Shown: piece by piece, positions 1 to 10,691 of the stretch
Numbering within the stretch: position 1 is the stretch's first letter
How the letters are laid out: every line of letters begins with the position of its first letter
From: Strongylocentrotus droebachiensis
Taxonomy: Eukaryota; Echinodermata; Echinoidea; Camarodonta; Strongylocentrotidae
Direction of reading: 5' to 3'
NCBI GenBank assembly: GCA_035222895.1
Contig: JAVYIG010000037.1
Coordinates: 1,054,001-1,118,000 of the forward strand
Length of the DNA stretch: 64,000 bases
Notes under the pieces: model-generated
Database searches by the model: none
What the model was told of the DNA's origin: nothing
Seen by the model: the letters and a program-made list of their open reading frames with translations, nothing else
Position numbers and translations under genes: made by a program

Positions 1-34
1 CAACCAGAATCTTTAAACACATTACTGAACTTAC

Positions 35-166
35 AAAAGGTTCTCCAATTACTGTCTCCGCTACGTAACAGGTCATTTTGAGATCAACCTCTGCTGCCTG
101 AATGAGGACCTGTTGCTCCATATCAGCCGGTATGAATTCATGTTCCCCTTCTTGGCTTTTTACCAA
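35..166 (-). CDS. Predicted exon, UPA-region part of ZU5 gene
   Basis: On the minus strand a pyrimidine-rich acceptor ending in cgtaacag precedes 44 open codons (start LVKSQEGEHEF, end VIGEPF), followed by a consensus gtaagt donor. The other two frames hit stops (TAA, TGA), so the exon must be phase 0-0. The exon upstream at 1946-2193 ends exactly on a codon boundary, so the two splice in frame. By position after ZU5 and the first part of UPA it should be the second half of a UPA domain, but I see no diagnostic motif. The gene continues off the left edge, where a death-fold domain would be expected from family architecture (inference). Confidence 0.65.
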
Positions 167-1945
167 CTGTTACGAAAGAAGAACAAAAATACAGAAGGCT
201 GCATACATATACCAGGCAAAAGAAAAAAATCTCAGTGAGTAGTAACACAACTTAAGAAATCAATTTTTATCATGCTAACATAATGTTTATATATTTTTAA
301 AGCGTTCTGGGTGTAGGCTCAGAAATATATTCAGGAGGGAATTGGCATAAAAAGTATATGTTTAAATCCCTGATATTTATAAAAGTAAGCCAGATTCCCC
401 CCAAAAAAGAAGTGATTACTTTAAGAGAAATAAACCAAAGGGGAAGAAGAGCCACTACCTGGAAGCACTAGCTAATTTGAAGGGAGCAAGGGGTAGTTTG
501 CCCTCGGCCCATTCCAACTCAACTACCTTCAGACAAAAAAATGATTAAAAATATTGAGTTCATATAGTGCATATTTGCAATGTAAATAATCAGCAAATTG
601 CTTTTAAACCTCACAATTTGTGATTAGGCCCCTTTTGTTTTAAAAATTCCTGCTCAGCTGCATTAATGGGACATTGTTAAACAGTGGTAATTATACGTCA
701 TGCCGTCTTACGTCAAAAACGATGAAATGGAAAATGAGAACCACAAAGATCTCTCAATAAGTAATGCCTAATAAAGAAAAAATGATTAACTTTCTTCTGT
801 AATTAATCAAATAAATGTGAAATATCAAAATACGAATCGCATGTATAATAAATAATACACTAGTCCAACAAATGATTCATAAGTAAATATGGCCCACATA
901 TTAGCTTGCTTGCTTCCCTTGCTATCAATTAACAGTCAATTCTATGCATGTGTTCACAGAACAATCTGTCTTGCATAAGGAGTTTGTAAATGCTCAACCA
1001 TGAGCGGAAATTATCCATTTACATTTCGATACTATGACGATATACAAAAGCATTTGGCACCCACATCCCAGCTATGAAGAAATTGTTCCAATTATTACTC
1101 GTACATTGAAAATTTGAAATCAGGGTTGAAAATAACATTGAAATCTGAATCCTACATGCATAGCATTACATAATGTGAAATTACCACATAACACAATTTT
1201 TGGAAGTGCTTCCATATCTGATATTTATTAGTATGGGGTGGTTTTAGACAAAATTTCACAGTTTTTCAACTACAGTTTTTCAAATAGATAGAAAATCACC
1301 TTTCCAGTAATGGCGTTTCGGGACAATTACCCCCTGGACAAGCACCCCCGAAGATTACTCCCGGAAAACTACCCCCAAGGACAATAACCCCCTTGGATGA
1401 TTCCCACCAAGGACAATTACACCCCCTTAAATTTACCCCCTAGGACAAATACGCACCTAGGAGATCAAGAACAACTACCCCCCGAGAAAAAATAACAAAT
1501 ACACCCCCCACAAATTGCCACACCCCCTGTTCGTTAAAGGGGAAGTCCACCCTGATAAAATATATTGCATTCAATAAAAGCTGATTTTTGTTGTTGGATG
1601 TTACTTGTCCTAGGGGGTAATTTTTCGGGGAGTAATTGTCCTTGGGGGGGGGGGATTATTGTCCTGGAACCCAATTATAGATATCTATTGCAGCGTTTTT
1701 TTTCTGCAAACGTGGTGCCCAACGACATCCCTGAGAGGGCCATAAGACAAATTCTACTATACACCAACTGCACTCCTTGTTAGCGAGTATTTTTGCTGTT
1801 GAATAATTAATGCTCACTCAAATACATACGGTATTTTCAGAACATTTATAAAAAAAAGAGCTAAACTTTGCCACGACTGTTGACAGTTCAGCACATTGTG
1901 TCAAATTCCTCGACTTCCAAATCAACTGCTGCAACAATAATTTAC
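167..1945 (-). other. Intron of ZU5 gene
   Basis: This lies between two exons with matching phase-0 junctions. Apart from the inverted C/G-rich minisatellite at about 1318-1672 I see only AT-rich sequence without coding potential. Confidence 0.5.
1318..1672. repeat. Inverted minisatellite (GGACAATTACCCCC-type)
   Basis: From 1321 the sequence repeats irregular 15-20 bp units of the type GGACAATTACCCCC. From about 1606 to 1670 the complementary unit appears (GGGGGTAATT, GGGAGTAATTGTCC, GGATTATTGTCC). The two halves can fold back on each other, like a short foldback element with tandem-repeat arms. No protein-coding signal is supported. Confidence 0.6.
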
Positions 1946-2193
1946 CTCACTATTCCCGTTGGTGTCGTCATATAGGTGTGCATGTAAGATGACAGGTGTC
2001 TTCTGCAGGGCGAAGTTCTTTTCTCTAAACGGCCGACAGCACATCTTCTTTCCTCGGAAGAAGAGATTCTTGATCCTTAACCTAATCTTCGCCCATGAAA
2101 AGTGGTTCATCTTCAGTTGTAGTACATCTTTCCTAATGGTGCAGCTAGGTATTCCAGACCTCGTCAAAATAATTCTTTCTTTAACAACTGCAT
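1946..2193 (-). CDS. Predicted exon, end of ZU5 plus start of UPA, with HFS motif
   Basis: The minus-strand acceptor is gattatag and the donor is GAG|gtaaat. The 248 nt read openly in one frame (phase 1 in, phase 0 out) and join the ZU5 exon at 12661-13002 without breaking frame. The protein contains LQLKMNHFSW and then RIKNLFFRGKK and PVILHAHLYDD. This matches the end of a ZU5 domain (basic strand then HFS) followed by a UPA domain, as in PIDD1, UNC5CL and the FIIND of NLRP1 and CARD8. In PIDD1 and FIIND proteins the chain autocleaves between F and S of HFS (established). Cleavage here is inference; the motif lies at 2096-2104. Confidence 0.75.
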
Positions 2194-2337
2194 CTATAAT
2201 CAACAATTTTGGGGAAAAATCTGGAAAATTATGGACTCTTTGAAGCGAGTGGTAGACATGGTTTTGAAAGAAATTATTAAGAAGCAAAGGTTAAAACCTC
2301 TGCATAGAGCATCTTCTGGGTTCATTCTTGTTAGCAA

Positions 2338-2584
2338 AGTTAGGTAGAGGTGTTGGGGTCCGGTGGATAATTCTCCGAACTGGAAGCCATGTGGTAAGGG
2401 GTTCGAATCCGTCTCACAGCGGTGTCCTTTTGCAAAACATTGATGTGACACTTGCCACACTCAACCCAGGTGATGGGTACCTGGCAGGAATAAATTCCTT
2501 AAAATGCTAAAGCCAGGGTAATAATAATGGAGCGCCAGGAGCGCAATGTGCCAGACATGAGCGCTATACAAGAATCCACTATTA
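2338..2584 (+). mobile_element. tRNA-derived SINE with LINE-like 3' tail
   Basis: A perfect Pol III B box (GGTTCGAATCC) lies at 2400-2410 downstream of a weak tRNA-like 5' head. The body carries caacccaggtgatgggtacc, a type seen in metazoan SINEs. The tail from about 2520 (gagcgc, then gcgctatacaagaatccac and attatt) resembles the 3' end of the LINE at 16478-20054. The B box and tail are visible; mobilisation by that LINE type is inference. The 3' end abuts the truncated LINE that starts at 2585. Confidence 0.65.
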
Positions 2585-3925
2585 TTGCCACTCTTCAAGA
2601 AAGGGAGGAAAAACGATCCGACAAACTATCGACCAGTCATTCTTACATCGATAGTGTGCAAGATCATGGAGAGGATTGTGAGAAAGGCACTAATTGAGCA
2701 CCTAGAGATCAATAACCTATTGGACGATCATCAACATGGATTTCGATTTGGCAGGTCCTGCGCTACCCAACTTCTTGAGGTTCTTGAAGAATGGACAGCA
2801 AAACTTGATAACGGCCATAGTATCGACTGCATCTATTTAGATTACAGGAAGGCATTCAACACTGTCCCTCACAAACGTCTCCTTGTTAAGCTACAAGCCA
2901 ATGGTATTTCAGGACGTATCCATGACTGGATAAAGGGGTACTTGACAGGACGATCACATAGAGTATCAGTTAATGGTAAACAATCACCATCGTGCCCAGT
3001 ATCCAGTGGAATTCCGCAAGGAAGTGTTCTCGGGCCTGTCCTTTTCCCTTGTTTTATTGACGATTTGCCTGAGAATGTAACATCTGGAATTAGACTATTT
3101 GCAGACGATACAAAAATCTATAGTGTTGTGGAAAACAGAAGTGATGCTGAAAACCTTCAACAGGATATTCAAGCTGTTTCGAGATGGGCTGAGAAATGGC
3201 AATTACAATTCAATGTCTCGAAATGCAAAGTCATTCATTATGGGAGGCGTAACCCGAAATGTGACTACACCATAGCAAATGCTGGAGAAGTTAGCAACAT
3301 ACCTGTATGATCTGTATCCGACTGTGAGAAGGACCTTGGGGTAAATTTTGACTCTGCACTATCATTCTCAGATCATGTGGCAGATGTAGCAAGAAGAGCC
3401 AACATCAAGTTGGGTATCATAATGAGATCCTTTTCAAGTCTGAATGAAAAAGGATGGCTTATGCTCTACAAGACCATTATCCGGCCTACTCTTGAATATT
3501 GCAACTCGGTTTGGTGTCCCATGTTCAAGAAAGACGAAGACTTACTGGAAAAAGTGCAGCAAAGAGCTACCCGTCAACTCGCACATATTCGTCACCTAGA
3601 ATACCATGAGAGATTGAAAGCCCTCGGGTTAGAGACACTCATTTACCGAAGACAGAGAGCTGAGCTGATTCAAATCTTTAAGATTATGAAAGGAATTGAC
3701 CGGGTGGATATCAATACATTTTTTCAACTAGTCCATGAATCCAGAACCAGAGGCCACACTATGAAAGTAAGGAAGCCAAAGTGTAAATCTGTGCTTCGTC
3801 AAAATTCCTTCTCTGTGCGAAGTTACAACAACTGGAATTCCTTACCAGACTCAGCAGTCAGAGCAACAACTGAAAACCAGTTCAAATCCATCCTTGGGGA
3901 AATATTGGTACAGCCACCCCCTTAA
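2585..3925 (+). pseudogene. 5'-truncated LINE reverse transcriptase, one in-frame stop
   Basis: This is a single reading frame broken only by TGA at 3308-3310; the same frame continues to the stop at 3925. RT blocks run in order: LFKKG and NYRPV, HQHGF, YLDYRKAFNTVPH, SGIPQGSVLGP, and FADD near residue 172 counted from 2585. A thumb and C-terminal region ending NNWNSLPDS follows. The endonuclease half is absent. It belongs to the CR1/L2/Jockey-like group of non-LTR retrotransposons (family knowledge). The initial TTG is simply where the copy begins. A short 3' part with catcaaagta repeats runs to about 4021. Confidence 0.88.
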
Positions 3926-4021
3926 GTGCAGTCCATACCAGAGAGAAAGCATTACCTGGAGGGGCAAATAAGTTTATCTTTACGCTTCAACATCAAAGTA
4001 AACATCAAAGTATTATTATTT

Positions 4022-5090
4022 GTTAACCTTTGACATTGTTAACTCTGACATTCTAGCACTTAACCCTTCAGACCAATCTCTCAAGAAATCGTTAGTCCCA
4101 GAGTATACACACTTTTGACATTAATCTAAATCGGTATTCTGAAATATATGTTAAGGGTATACAACCTCCTTTAGTCAATGCCCTCACATGTCTATTTTAA
4201 TATTTAATATATTCTCTAAAGATAATCTCTCTTAAACAGTACTCTCAGTCAATCATGTTTTGTGTAAGATTGGACGTACAGCTATGAACTAAAGTGCATA
4301 TTTATTAAGCATCGTCAATTCATACACACTACCTTTGTCCGGGCCTATGTCACAAAGGTGCTCATGAAAAGCTTCTTTATTCCTTTCTTTTCTATGTTTC
4401 CTATGTTTCTTAATGTTCAAAAGTTTCAACTTCTCAGAGTCATATTGCAGTTTTTACAGAAACCACAAAGGAAAATTGCAGGAAAAAAAACCTCACTTAC
4501 CGGTAGTAAAAGACCAATGTACAGTATTTAAACGACTCCTAGACCAATGTTATTTTTTACATTAATTTTTTTTTCTTCTTCATAATACCAAAACTATGTT
4601 AAATATCATGTTATGTACCCCGCCACCACGAACGAGGTTTGCGTAAGGTTATTAGTATGCGTGCTGCATCCTCCCGCCAAAAACTCTGTTACACAGTTTT
4701 GGACTTGACATCAATTTCAGAATACCGATTATGAACGTAAGCTGACATAGTTTTCAGAATACCACCCCAGTTCAATAATAACTTGATTGTGTGTCACTCC
4801 TCCCAATTGTCATTGCATAATTATGTTACATGTTTATAGTGCATCAGTGGCATAGTGGGTCTATACGTTGAGGGGAACAGGCATCATGGGGGGGGGGGGG
4901 GGGGGTCGCACCTGTCATAGGTGAATAAAATACATATTGACATGGCTAGTGATGAAGGGAGGGTTTGTGGGCAGGTGAAGTGGCGCAAGAGATTAAAGCA
5001 TTTTCTTGTGAAGCTCCACTTCCCCTATATAATTTTTCTTATTTTTTCTTCTTTTTCACAAAAAATATTTTTGCTGCAGTTTTCCGAATC
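4022..5090. other. No gene seen
   Basis: AT-rich sequence with a poly-G run at about 4890-4906. I find no exon with matching splice sites and no recognisable repeat apart from the array that follows. Confidence 0.4.
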
Positions 5091-5093
5091 CAT

Positions 5094-5366
5094 GACACAT
5101 GCTCCGCCGACGATTGCTCCGCCGACATTTACTACGCGAAATGCAACAATTGCTCCGCGACATTTGCTTCGCGACAATTGCTCCGCTGATATTCGCTCCG
5201 CCGACAATTGCTTCGCGACATTTGCTCCGCCGACAATTGCTCCTGCAACACTTGCTCCGGTGACATGTGCTCAGACGACATTTGCTCCGTCCCAAAAGTG
5301 CCCCGTAAAATTGAAATGTTACTAGTACTACGACAAAACAAATGCTTCGCCGACAATATTTGTTAC
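5094..5366 (+). repeat. 15-bp tandem-repeat arm (left)
   Basis: Tandem units of the form tGCTCCgcGACaATT, 15 bp each with substitutions, run from 5094 to about 5290, followed by an inner unique domain to 5366. Because 15 is divisible by 3, several frames on both strands stay open and give artificial pentapeptide repeats. No coding function is claimed. Confidence 0.8.
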
Positions 5367-5723
5367 TCGTGGGTTATTTTTTTATATTTGTTAGTTTGTT
5401 TCGTTTTCTGAATTCAATTCATGAAATAATGTAGATGAAATGAAATGAATGAATGTTGATGATGTGGGAGAAAAAGAATTTCTCCAGACCCCATAGTCCC
5501 AGACATGCTTCTGGAAGTTTGAGTTTGTGACATCTTTTTGACTTTAGTCTGTGTATTAATTGGGCTGTTGTGTGTGGATGATATAGTGTCAGTGCACATG
5601 CAGTGTACTGTGTGTGTCTGTCTGTTGACTATCCACTGTTGGCTATTTACTAGCTCCTGTGCTTGGTTGTACTTAATTGATTAAATTAATTAAATTAATT
5701 AAGAAGTAGTCTAGACTCTAGTC

Positions 5724-5732
5724 TATATAAAG
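5724..5732 (+). promoter_or_regulatory. TATA-like box upstream of LINE ORF1
   Basis: tatataaag lies 52 bp before the ORF1 ATG, after a run of taattaaat repeats. LINEs usually rely on TATA-less internal promoters, so this may be a fortuitous or flanking element. Confidence 0.3.
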
Positions 5733-5783
5733 AGGATTTTAGATCTAAATTTTGTAATTAAACAAAATAAAAGAAAAAAAATC

Positions 5784-6918
5784 ATGGCTGCAAGTAATAT
5801 CAGTGACGATTTGCTGATAATTTCCCAGACTGATTCTCAGAGCCAAACTGGTAGGGCTGACAATACAATAACGGTGTTGCAGCCCAACGGCAACGCTTCA
5901 CTTTCAGTGAGTTCAGATGGAACGGCATGCATTGGCCCATGTAACTCTGTGTACAAGGACTCCACAAAGGTTGACATGTTAGAGTGTGGTTTATGTGGTG
6001 GATGGATGTGTTTCAAGTGTTTACCATACAACAAAACTGAAAAGAAGTTATTATCTAAGCCTGAGATACAGTGGAAATGCCCCCAGGTGTTTGAAAGATC
6101 CTCTGGCTCAGGCGCAGCTTCCAACTGGCATTGATAGACTTGCCAGCATTGAGAATAAGTTAGACAAGGCTATGGAAATGTTTACAACCAATATACAACA
6201 CCTGATAGGCAAAATTGACCAAAAGGCTGATAGGTCTGAGGTTGTTTCCATCCAGACACAACTCACTGCAGTCAAATCGGATTTGGACTCGCTGAAAGTG
6301 GATCGACAAACAAATGCAAACAAAGATGTTGGACTCTGTGTGAGTGAAATGGAAGAGAGAGAGGTAAGAAAACTAAATGCTGTGGTTTTCAACGTTCAGG
6401 AGAGTGATAGCATAGATGATAAGATTAGGAAAGAGGAAGATACTAACTTGTTTCAGGCAATACTCACACAGATTGATGCTCCACCCACTAATATCATAGA
6501 CGTTAGACGTTTGGGGAAATACAGCAGGGAAACGGCCGCTGGCAAACCACGCCCCCTTAGAGTTAGCACCGAAACAGTCAAAGAAAGGGACTCGATCATA
6601 AAATCAGCTCCGCGACTAAAACAATTTGTTAACACAAAGAGAGTTGTTATTCGTAGAGACTTAACCCCGATCCAAAGAGAGGAAGAAAAAAACTTATACA
6701 TGGAATTGCAGGAAAAAAAGGGAGAGTCAGCCCGTCAAGGGGATATGAATGCACAGTGGGTGAGAAGGAGGGGAAGGGTGACCAACATCGGGACATATAT
6801 AGAAGCAGCACAAGCAAAGAGAATGGAAACAAATGTGAGAAGAAAGACAAACAAAACACCCGTAGAACAAGTAAAAGACCTGGAGAGCCGCGAAGACTTC
6901 CCAGAAATCAACCAGTAG
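5784..6918 (+). pseudogene. LINE ORF1 with PHD-like zinc finger, frameshifted
   Basis: From the ATG at 5784 the frame encodes a Cys-rich finger (CIGPC, then CGLCGGWMCFKCLPY, then WKCP) like the PHD-type fingers in ORF1 of CR1-group LINEs. The frame then fails between about 6080 and 6130. In the next frame the protein continues to 6918 with a coiled coil (IENKLDKAMEMF to SDLDSLKV), an RRM-like part (LNAVVFNVQES, NIIDVRRLGK, RPLRV) and a basic end. ORF1 proteins bind RNA and act as chaperones (family knowledge). The tail overlaps ORF2 in another frame. Confidence 0.75.
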
Positions 6919-9815
6919 GTTGTAAACTTAATAAACTCAAGTGCATTTATGCAAATGTAGATTCATTATTGAATAAAAGAGATGAATTTAAATCAATCAT
7001 TACTTTGTATAAACCACAAATAATTGGCATTACAGAAGTTAAGCCAAAGAATTTACGTTACAATGTTGAAGTAGCTGAAGTGAAGCTAGATGGTTTCGAT
7101 ATTTTTCATAATCTCTACGAAAATGGCCGTGGGATTTGTTTGTATATATGTAAGAGCCTCAAAGCAGAGGCCTATACAGGTTTTTCTGTTAGTAGCTTCA
7201 AAGAAGCAGTTTTTGCCACAGTTGATTTTCAGGAAGGTGGTAAACTCCTTGTAGGTCTTTTTTATAGAAGTCCAAATGCAGATAACCGTGTAAATGATGG
7301 GTTGTGTGCACTTTTCCAAGAAGTGGGTCAGAGTACCTTTCAGGATGTTTTGTTAATTGGGGATTTTAATTTTCCAGACATAGACTGGGGATTAGAATCT
7401 TGTACAAAGGGTGTAGAGCATCCAGCTCATAAATTTATTGAGAGCACTAAAGATGCTTTCCTAGTACAGCACCAAGTTCAGCCTACACGGCACCGTAGTG
7501 GCCAATGTTCCAATGTCTTAGACTTGGTTTTCACAGCTAATGAACATGCTATTGCAGATATTACAACCTCTGCCAGTCTTGGCAGAAGTGATCATTATAC
7601 ATTGATTTTTGACATGAAAATAAGAGGCCAAGGCGCCAAAACTGGAGAAACAAGATACATTTATGATAAAGCAGACTATGATGCAATGTATGATAAGATT
7701 ATGGAAATTGATTGGAATAATGAATTTCGGGAGATGTCCATGGAAAAATCATGGTCTTTCTTCAAAACTACACTGTTAGACATCTTTAATCGTTATACAC
7801 CAAAGAAAACACTAAACGTAGGTCAGAGGAAAAAACATTGGATGAACAGAGAGACTCTGGAAGTGGTTAGAGAAAAACATAGACATTTCAGAAAGTGGCA
7901 AGAGATGAAAAGCGAAAAAAATCGGGAAAAGTATTCTAGTGCAGAAATTGAACAGCAAAGACGTTGTTATAGTAGATCCAGCAACCAAGCAAGGTGGCAG
8001 TGTAGGAAGGCGGTGAGTTCATATGAGAAATATATAGCCTCAGGAGTTAAGAAGAATGCAAGAGCCTTCTGGTCATATGTAAACTCAAAAATAACAACAA
8101 GGGAAAGTGTCTGTAATTTAACCAAACCTGATGGGAGTAAAACGGAAACGGATCAGGAAAAGGCTGAGGTTTTGCAAGATTTCTTCTCTTCAGTTTTCAC
8201 CCAGGAAGATTTACAAGATATTCCTCTCCCTTTAGATGTTGAATTTGACACTCCACTAGACGACATACAGATTACGTCAGGAGATGTGTTTGAATTACTG
8301 CGTAGACTTAAGCCTAATAAATCTCCGGGGCCTGACAAAATACATCCCCGTCTACTAAAAGAACTAGCAGATGTGTTAGCTCTACCGATTTCTTTGCTGT
8401 TCCAAAAGAGTCTTGAAAGTAAACAGTTACCCCAGGACTGGAAATCTGCAAATGTTACCCCAATTTTCAAGAAAGGTAACAAAAGTGATAGTAAAAATTA
8501 TAGGCCAGTTAGTCTAACAAGCATTATTTGTAAAATGATGGAGAATCTTGTGCGTAAGCAATTGCTTGACCATCTTATGACGAATGATTTGATTTCAGTT
8601 CACCAGCATGGGTTTGTAGTTGGTCGGTCTTGCATCACCAATCTTTTAGAAGTGTTGGACCAGTGGACACAGATTTTGGATGATGGAGGCACAGTAGATG
8701 CCATATATTTGGACTTCATGAAGGCGTTCGATACGGTGCCTCACCACCGGCTGCTTCTCAAATTAGAATCGTATGGAGTTCGTGGGAATGTACTTGCATG
8801 GTTAGAGTCTTTTCTGAGTGGACGGCAGCAAAGAGTAGTGGTCAGAGGCAAGCAGTCTAAGTGGGGCAAAGTCCTGAGTGGAGTGCCGCAGGGCAGTGTG
8901 TTGGGTCCATGTTTATTTTTGCTATTTGTCAATGACCTTCCAAAAGTTGTCAACTCAAATATTTCGATGTTTGCAGACGACACAAAGTTGTATGTCCGTG
9001 CTGATACTGCAGATTTAAGAAAGCAACTTCAAGAGGATCTGTCACGGATGGAAGAATGGGCTGACAAATGGCAGCTTTGCTTTCATCCTGATAAGTGTAC
9101 TGTTTTAAGGCTTGGGAAGTTACCGGCAGAAGCCTCTACAGACTATTGTATGAAAAAGGGGACAGACTCTGTAACACTATCTGTTACAAACGTAGAAAAG
9201 GACCTAGGTGTCCTAGTAGATTCACAACTATCATTTAAAGATCACGTTTCCCAAACAGTTCTCAAAGCGAATCGAGTACTTGGAGTTATCCGTAGGACTT
9301 TTATGTACCTCAATACTGATACTATGCCGTTTTTGTTTAAAGGCCTCGTTAGGCCCATTTTAGAATACGGACAAGCCGCATGGTCCCCATACAGATTAGG
9401 AGAACAGAGAATGTTGGAAAGCGTACAAAGACGTGCAACAAAGATTATTCCTGGCCTTAGAAATTTAACATATCAGCAGCGCTTGACCAAACTCAAACTA
9501 CCAACTCTTGTTCACAGGCGTAAAAGGGGGGACATGATCGATGTGTATAAGTATGTGAATGGCTTGTACACTGTGCAAGAGATGCCCTTTAAGATGAGTA
9601 CAGAAGATAGAACTCGAGGTCACTCTAGAAAACTTGAAAAGAAATATTCAAGGCTAGATATAAGAAAATACTTTTTTAGCAATAGAGTCGTGGAACTGTG
9701 GAACGGTCTCCCAGAAAACGTTGTGGCAGCTGGGTCGGTAAACTCTTTTAAGAATAGACTTGATAGTCACTGGTCAAAGAGTGTACCAGTAAGCTTTCTG
9801 TATGAGCCGGTCTAG
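6756..9815 (+). CDS. LINE ORF2: AP endonuclease plus reverse transcriptase, intact
   Basis: A 1,019-codon frame from the first ATG at 6756; recognisable similarity starts only near residue 60, so the true start is unclear and may depend on the overlap with ORF1. Endonuclease motifs: YANVDS (Asn67), ITEVK (Glu94), GDFN at 202-205 and SDH at 278-280. RT blocks: IFKKG and NYRPV, HQHGF, YLDFMKAFDTVPH, SGVPQGSVLGP, and FADD at 739-742, then a C-terminal region ending ELWNGLPENV. All catalytic residues I can check are present. It would nick DNA and prime reverse transcription of its own RNA (family knowledge). Confidence 0.92.
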   Translation: MGEKEGKGDQHRDIYRSSTSKENGNKCEKKDKQNTRRTSKRPGEPRRLPRNQPVGCKLNKLKCIYANVDSLLNKRDEFKSIITLYKPQIIGITEVKPKNLRYNVEVAEVKLDGFDIFHNLYENGRGICLYICKSLKAEAYTGFSVSSFKEAVFATVDFQEGGKLLVGLFYRSPNADNRVNDGLCALFQEVGQSTFQDVLLIGDFNFPDIDWGLESCTKGVEHPAHKFIESTKDAFLVQHQVQPTRHRSGQCSNVLDLVFTANEHAIADITTSASLGRSDHYTLIFDMKIRGQGAKTGETRYIYDKADYDAMYDKIMEIDWNNEFREMSMEKSWSFFKTTLLDIFNRYTPKKTLNVGQRKKHWMNRETLEVVREKHRHFRKWQEMKSEKNREKYSSAEIEQQRRCYSRSSNQARWQCRKAVSSYEKYIASGVKKNARAFWSYVNSKITTRESVCNLTKPDGSKTETDQEKAEVLQDFFSSVFTQEDLQDIPLPLDVEFDTPLDDIQITSGDVFELLRRLKPNKSPGPDKIHPRLLKELADVLALPISLLFQKSLESKQLPQDWKSANVTPIFKKGNKSDSKNYRPVSLTSIICKMMENLVRKQLLDHLMTNDLISVHQHGFVVGRSCITNLLEVLDQWTQILDDGGTVDAIYLDFMKAFDTVPHHRLLLKLESYGVRGNVLAWLESFLSGRQQRVVVRGKQSKWGKVLSGVPQGSVLGPCLFLLFVNDLPKVVNSNISMFADDTKLYVRADTADLRKQLQEDLSRMEEWADKWQLCFHPDKCTVLRLGKLPAEASTDYCMKKGTDSVTLSVTNVEKDLGVLVDSQLSFKDHVSQTVLKANRVLGVIRRTFMYLNTDTMPFLFKGLVRPILEYGQAAWSPYRLGEQRMLESVQRRATKIIPGLRNLTYQQRLTKLKLPTLVHRRKRGDMIDVYKYVNGLYTVQEMPFKMSTEDRTRGHSRKLEKKYSRLDIRKYFFSNRVVELWNGLPENVVAAGSVNSFKNRLDSHWSKSVPVSFLYEPV

Positions 9816-9953
9816 GTGTTGTCTCTTGTCTCATGTTATCACACAACCTCCTCCCTCCACAAAATAGCAGTAATCACGGAAGAATCCTGGATCGATGAAC
9901 AGGCTTAGACCTACAACATCGTGTATTAAAGTAAAGTAAGTAAGTAAAAGTAA

Positions 9954-10691
9954 CTTTGAATATGCTGAAATTACTTTTCATCAATCACTATACGTCCCAG
10001 ATAATGTACATTATGCAATCATTGCATGTCAGGGGTAGTAAAAGCTTATTTTGCAATTCTTTTTTAGAGCAGTTTGACACATGTATCATACATTACCTGT
10101 TTGAGCTGTACTTGCTTTCTAGATTTGTATTGTTATTAAGGATATTTACCATCCAACAATTGATATGTAGGATATGTGTCGATGTTATTATGCTGCCTGT
10201 TGCATCACCATTTGAGAGTGTTTTGGCTATTGTTTGGTTAGCAGGATTAAGAGATTGGTTTACAATCCCTTTTATACCTATTTTGGAACATCAGCATAAT
10301 ATTCTTTGATATGTTAATAATTGTGTGGTGCTCAATCCACTGTTTTTTCGAATTCGTTTTTTGGGTAATTCTTTGATCAAAATCTCGGATGTCTGTTTTT
10401 TTTGTGGGTTTCCTAGTTTTTGAGACAATTCAGAATGACGCATAAATAGCCTTAGTTGTACTTGCATAATTATGCATATCCAAAAATTGGTTAAAGACAA
10501 CCTTAAGTTCTGGGAAAAGTATGTTTTTGTGTGTGTTTTCACATTTTGTTTCCTTCTCAGTTAGGAACAATGTTATAACTTTTTAAAAGGTCCCCTGAAA
10601 GGGGTTGCTCGTCAAAGGCCTTCATAATTTATATTAGTAATGACAACAAATAGCTGAAGTGTTCGGGCTGAACATTCATGCCCGAATACAT
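9954..10691. other. No gene seen
   Basis: AT-rich sequence between the LINE 3' end and the palindromic element. Open frames here show no recognisable motif and no splice context. Confidence 0.4.

Larger units (their letters stand above)
5640..9953 (+). mobile_element. Near-complete CR1/L2-type LINE
   Basis: It has a 5' leader of about 140 bp, an ORF1 with a zinc finger and a coiled coil, a complete ORF2 with AP endonuclease and RT, and a short 3' UTR ending in an imperfect AAGT microsatellite (about 9930-9953). The 5' limit is uncertain. ORF2 is intact and ORF1 has only one frameshift, which makes this the youngest-looking LINE in the window. Confidence 0.8.

Noticed and set aside
1922..2460. 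Plus-strand ORF at 1959-2243 and minus ORF at 2200-2460
   Set aside because: Shadows of the minus-strand ZU5/UPA exon and of the SINE; no motif.
5025..5356. Overlapping ORFs on both strands with pentapeptide-like repeats (and again at 11748-12225)
   Set aside because: They arise because the 15-bp repeat unit is divisible by three and lacks stops in several frames; all frames give repeats, with no splice or domain support.
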